From contig CAYUAP010000004.1 of assembly GCA_964442735.1 (NCBI GenBank), positions 23,201-87,200 of the forward strand: a stretch of DNA of 64,000 bases, in the 5' to 3' direction. Below the pieces are notes generated by a model that searched no databases, had not been told where the DNA came from, and saw only the letters and a program-made list of their open reading frames with translations. Made by a program: the position numbers and the translations under genes. This document shows positions 63,831 to 64,000 of the stretch, piece by piece. Origin of the DNA: JAUNBG01 sp964442735. GTDB taxonomy: Bacteria; Planctomycetota; Planctomycetia; Pirellulales; Thermoguttaceae. Within the stretch, counting starts at the first letter, position 1. Each line of letters starts with the position of its first letter.

Positions 63831-64000
63831 GATAAAATTATTTATTATAATATTTAAAATGTTTAGTTTGTTATTGTAAAATATTGTATTTTACGTCAGA
63901 CTATCCGTGTTTATCCGTGATATCCGTGGTTCCAAAATCGTTCGTGAATGGTTACGATAAAATTATTTATTATAATATTTAAAATGTTTAGTTTGTTATT
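63831..64000. repeat. Tandem right-half duplications of family B, running off the window
   Basis: GATAAAATTATTTATTATAA begins at 63708 inside copy 5 and again at 63831 and 63956, giving units of about 123-125 bp, each ending GTTAC. The third unit is cut by the window end, so the true number is unknown. Confidence 0.88.

Overview
The window is 64 kb of AT-rich bacterial chromosome that looks like the phylum Planctomycetota, probably a gut or other host-associated lineage with lower GC than usual. The supporting markers are a DUF1559 prepilin-like protein, an ECF sigma factor joined to a FecR-type protein with a DNRLRE-like C-terminus, several Gfo/Idh/MocA proteins with twin-arginine-like leaders, a HEAT-repeat secreted protein next to one of them, and a very long GspK-like protein. 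No rRNA, tRNA, CRISPR array, phage or plasmid gene was recognised. A 100-N assembly gap lies inside a tandem repeat at 674-773.

Layout. 1-18885 is a type II secretion / type IV pilus-like locus on the + strand: the 3' end of one GspE/PilB ATPase, a PilT-type ATPase, a second full-length GspE/PilB ATPase, a GspF/PilC platform protein, three large major-pseudopilin-like proteins, a GspH/FimT-like protein, a GspI/PilV-like protein and a 2343-residue GspK/PilX-like giant. The probable GspJ-like partner lies apart at 24616-26346 on the - strand, overlapping an ABC-F ATPase gene by one base. 19202-21178 is a secreted GH127 arabinofuranosidase. 27012-30468 holds the ECF sigma/FecR pair and the DUF1559 protein. 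30872-33744 encodes a secreted FAD oxidoreductase and an overlapping lipoprotein. 34019-36898 is a sulfur-assimilation group (Rrf2 regulator, O-acetylhomoserine sulfhydrylase, cysteine synthase) with palindromic operator candidates. 37619-44331 is a - strand block (membrane proteins, oxidoreductase, Ski2-like helicase, HAD hydrolase). 44550-50223 runs + with ilvD, a fused GldF/GldG-like ABC protein and a tRNA-dihydrouridine synthase. 50908-55946 is - strand (phosphoesterase, HEAT protein, oxidoreductase). 56827-61839 is an L-arabinose group: secreted GH62 arabinofuranosidase, ribulokinase and a divergent sodium:solute symporter, with a well-formed promoter whose spacer is filled by a palindrome. 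The window closes with a fused 2-oxoacid:ferredoxin oxidoreductase beta-gamma subunit.

The intergenic DNA is unusually structured. Family A is a twin-hairpin element whose two hairpins share a CG-TCT-CG apex and which carries terminal inverted repeats. It occurs singly, as an array of at least eight core copies, and as a 110-bp direct-repeat triplet. Family B is a roughly 205-bp element that starts GTAAC, ends GTTAC and in two clear cases is flanked by perfect 8-bp target duplications, which are hallmarks of IS66-type transposition; one copy sits inside a family A hairpin. In addition, at least seven genes are followed by tandem micro-repeats (units of 8-19 bp). In most cases the repeat includes the stop codon, and in most it places stops in all three frames. 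These three repeat systems are the most novel part of the window; the protein content is mostly recognisable.
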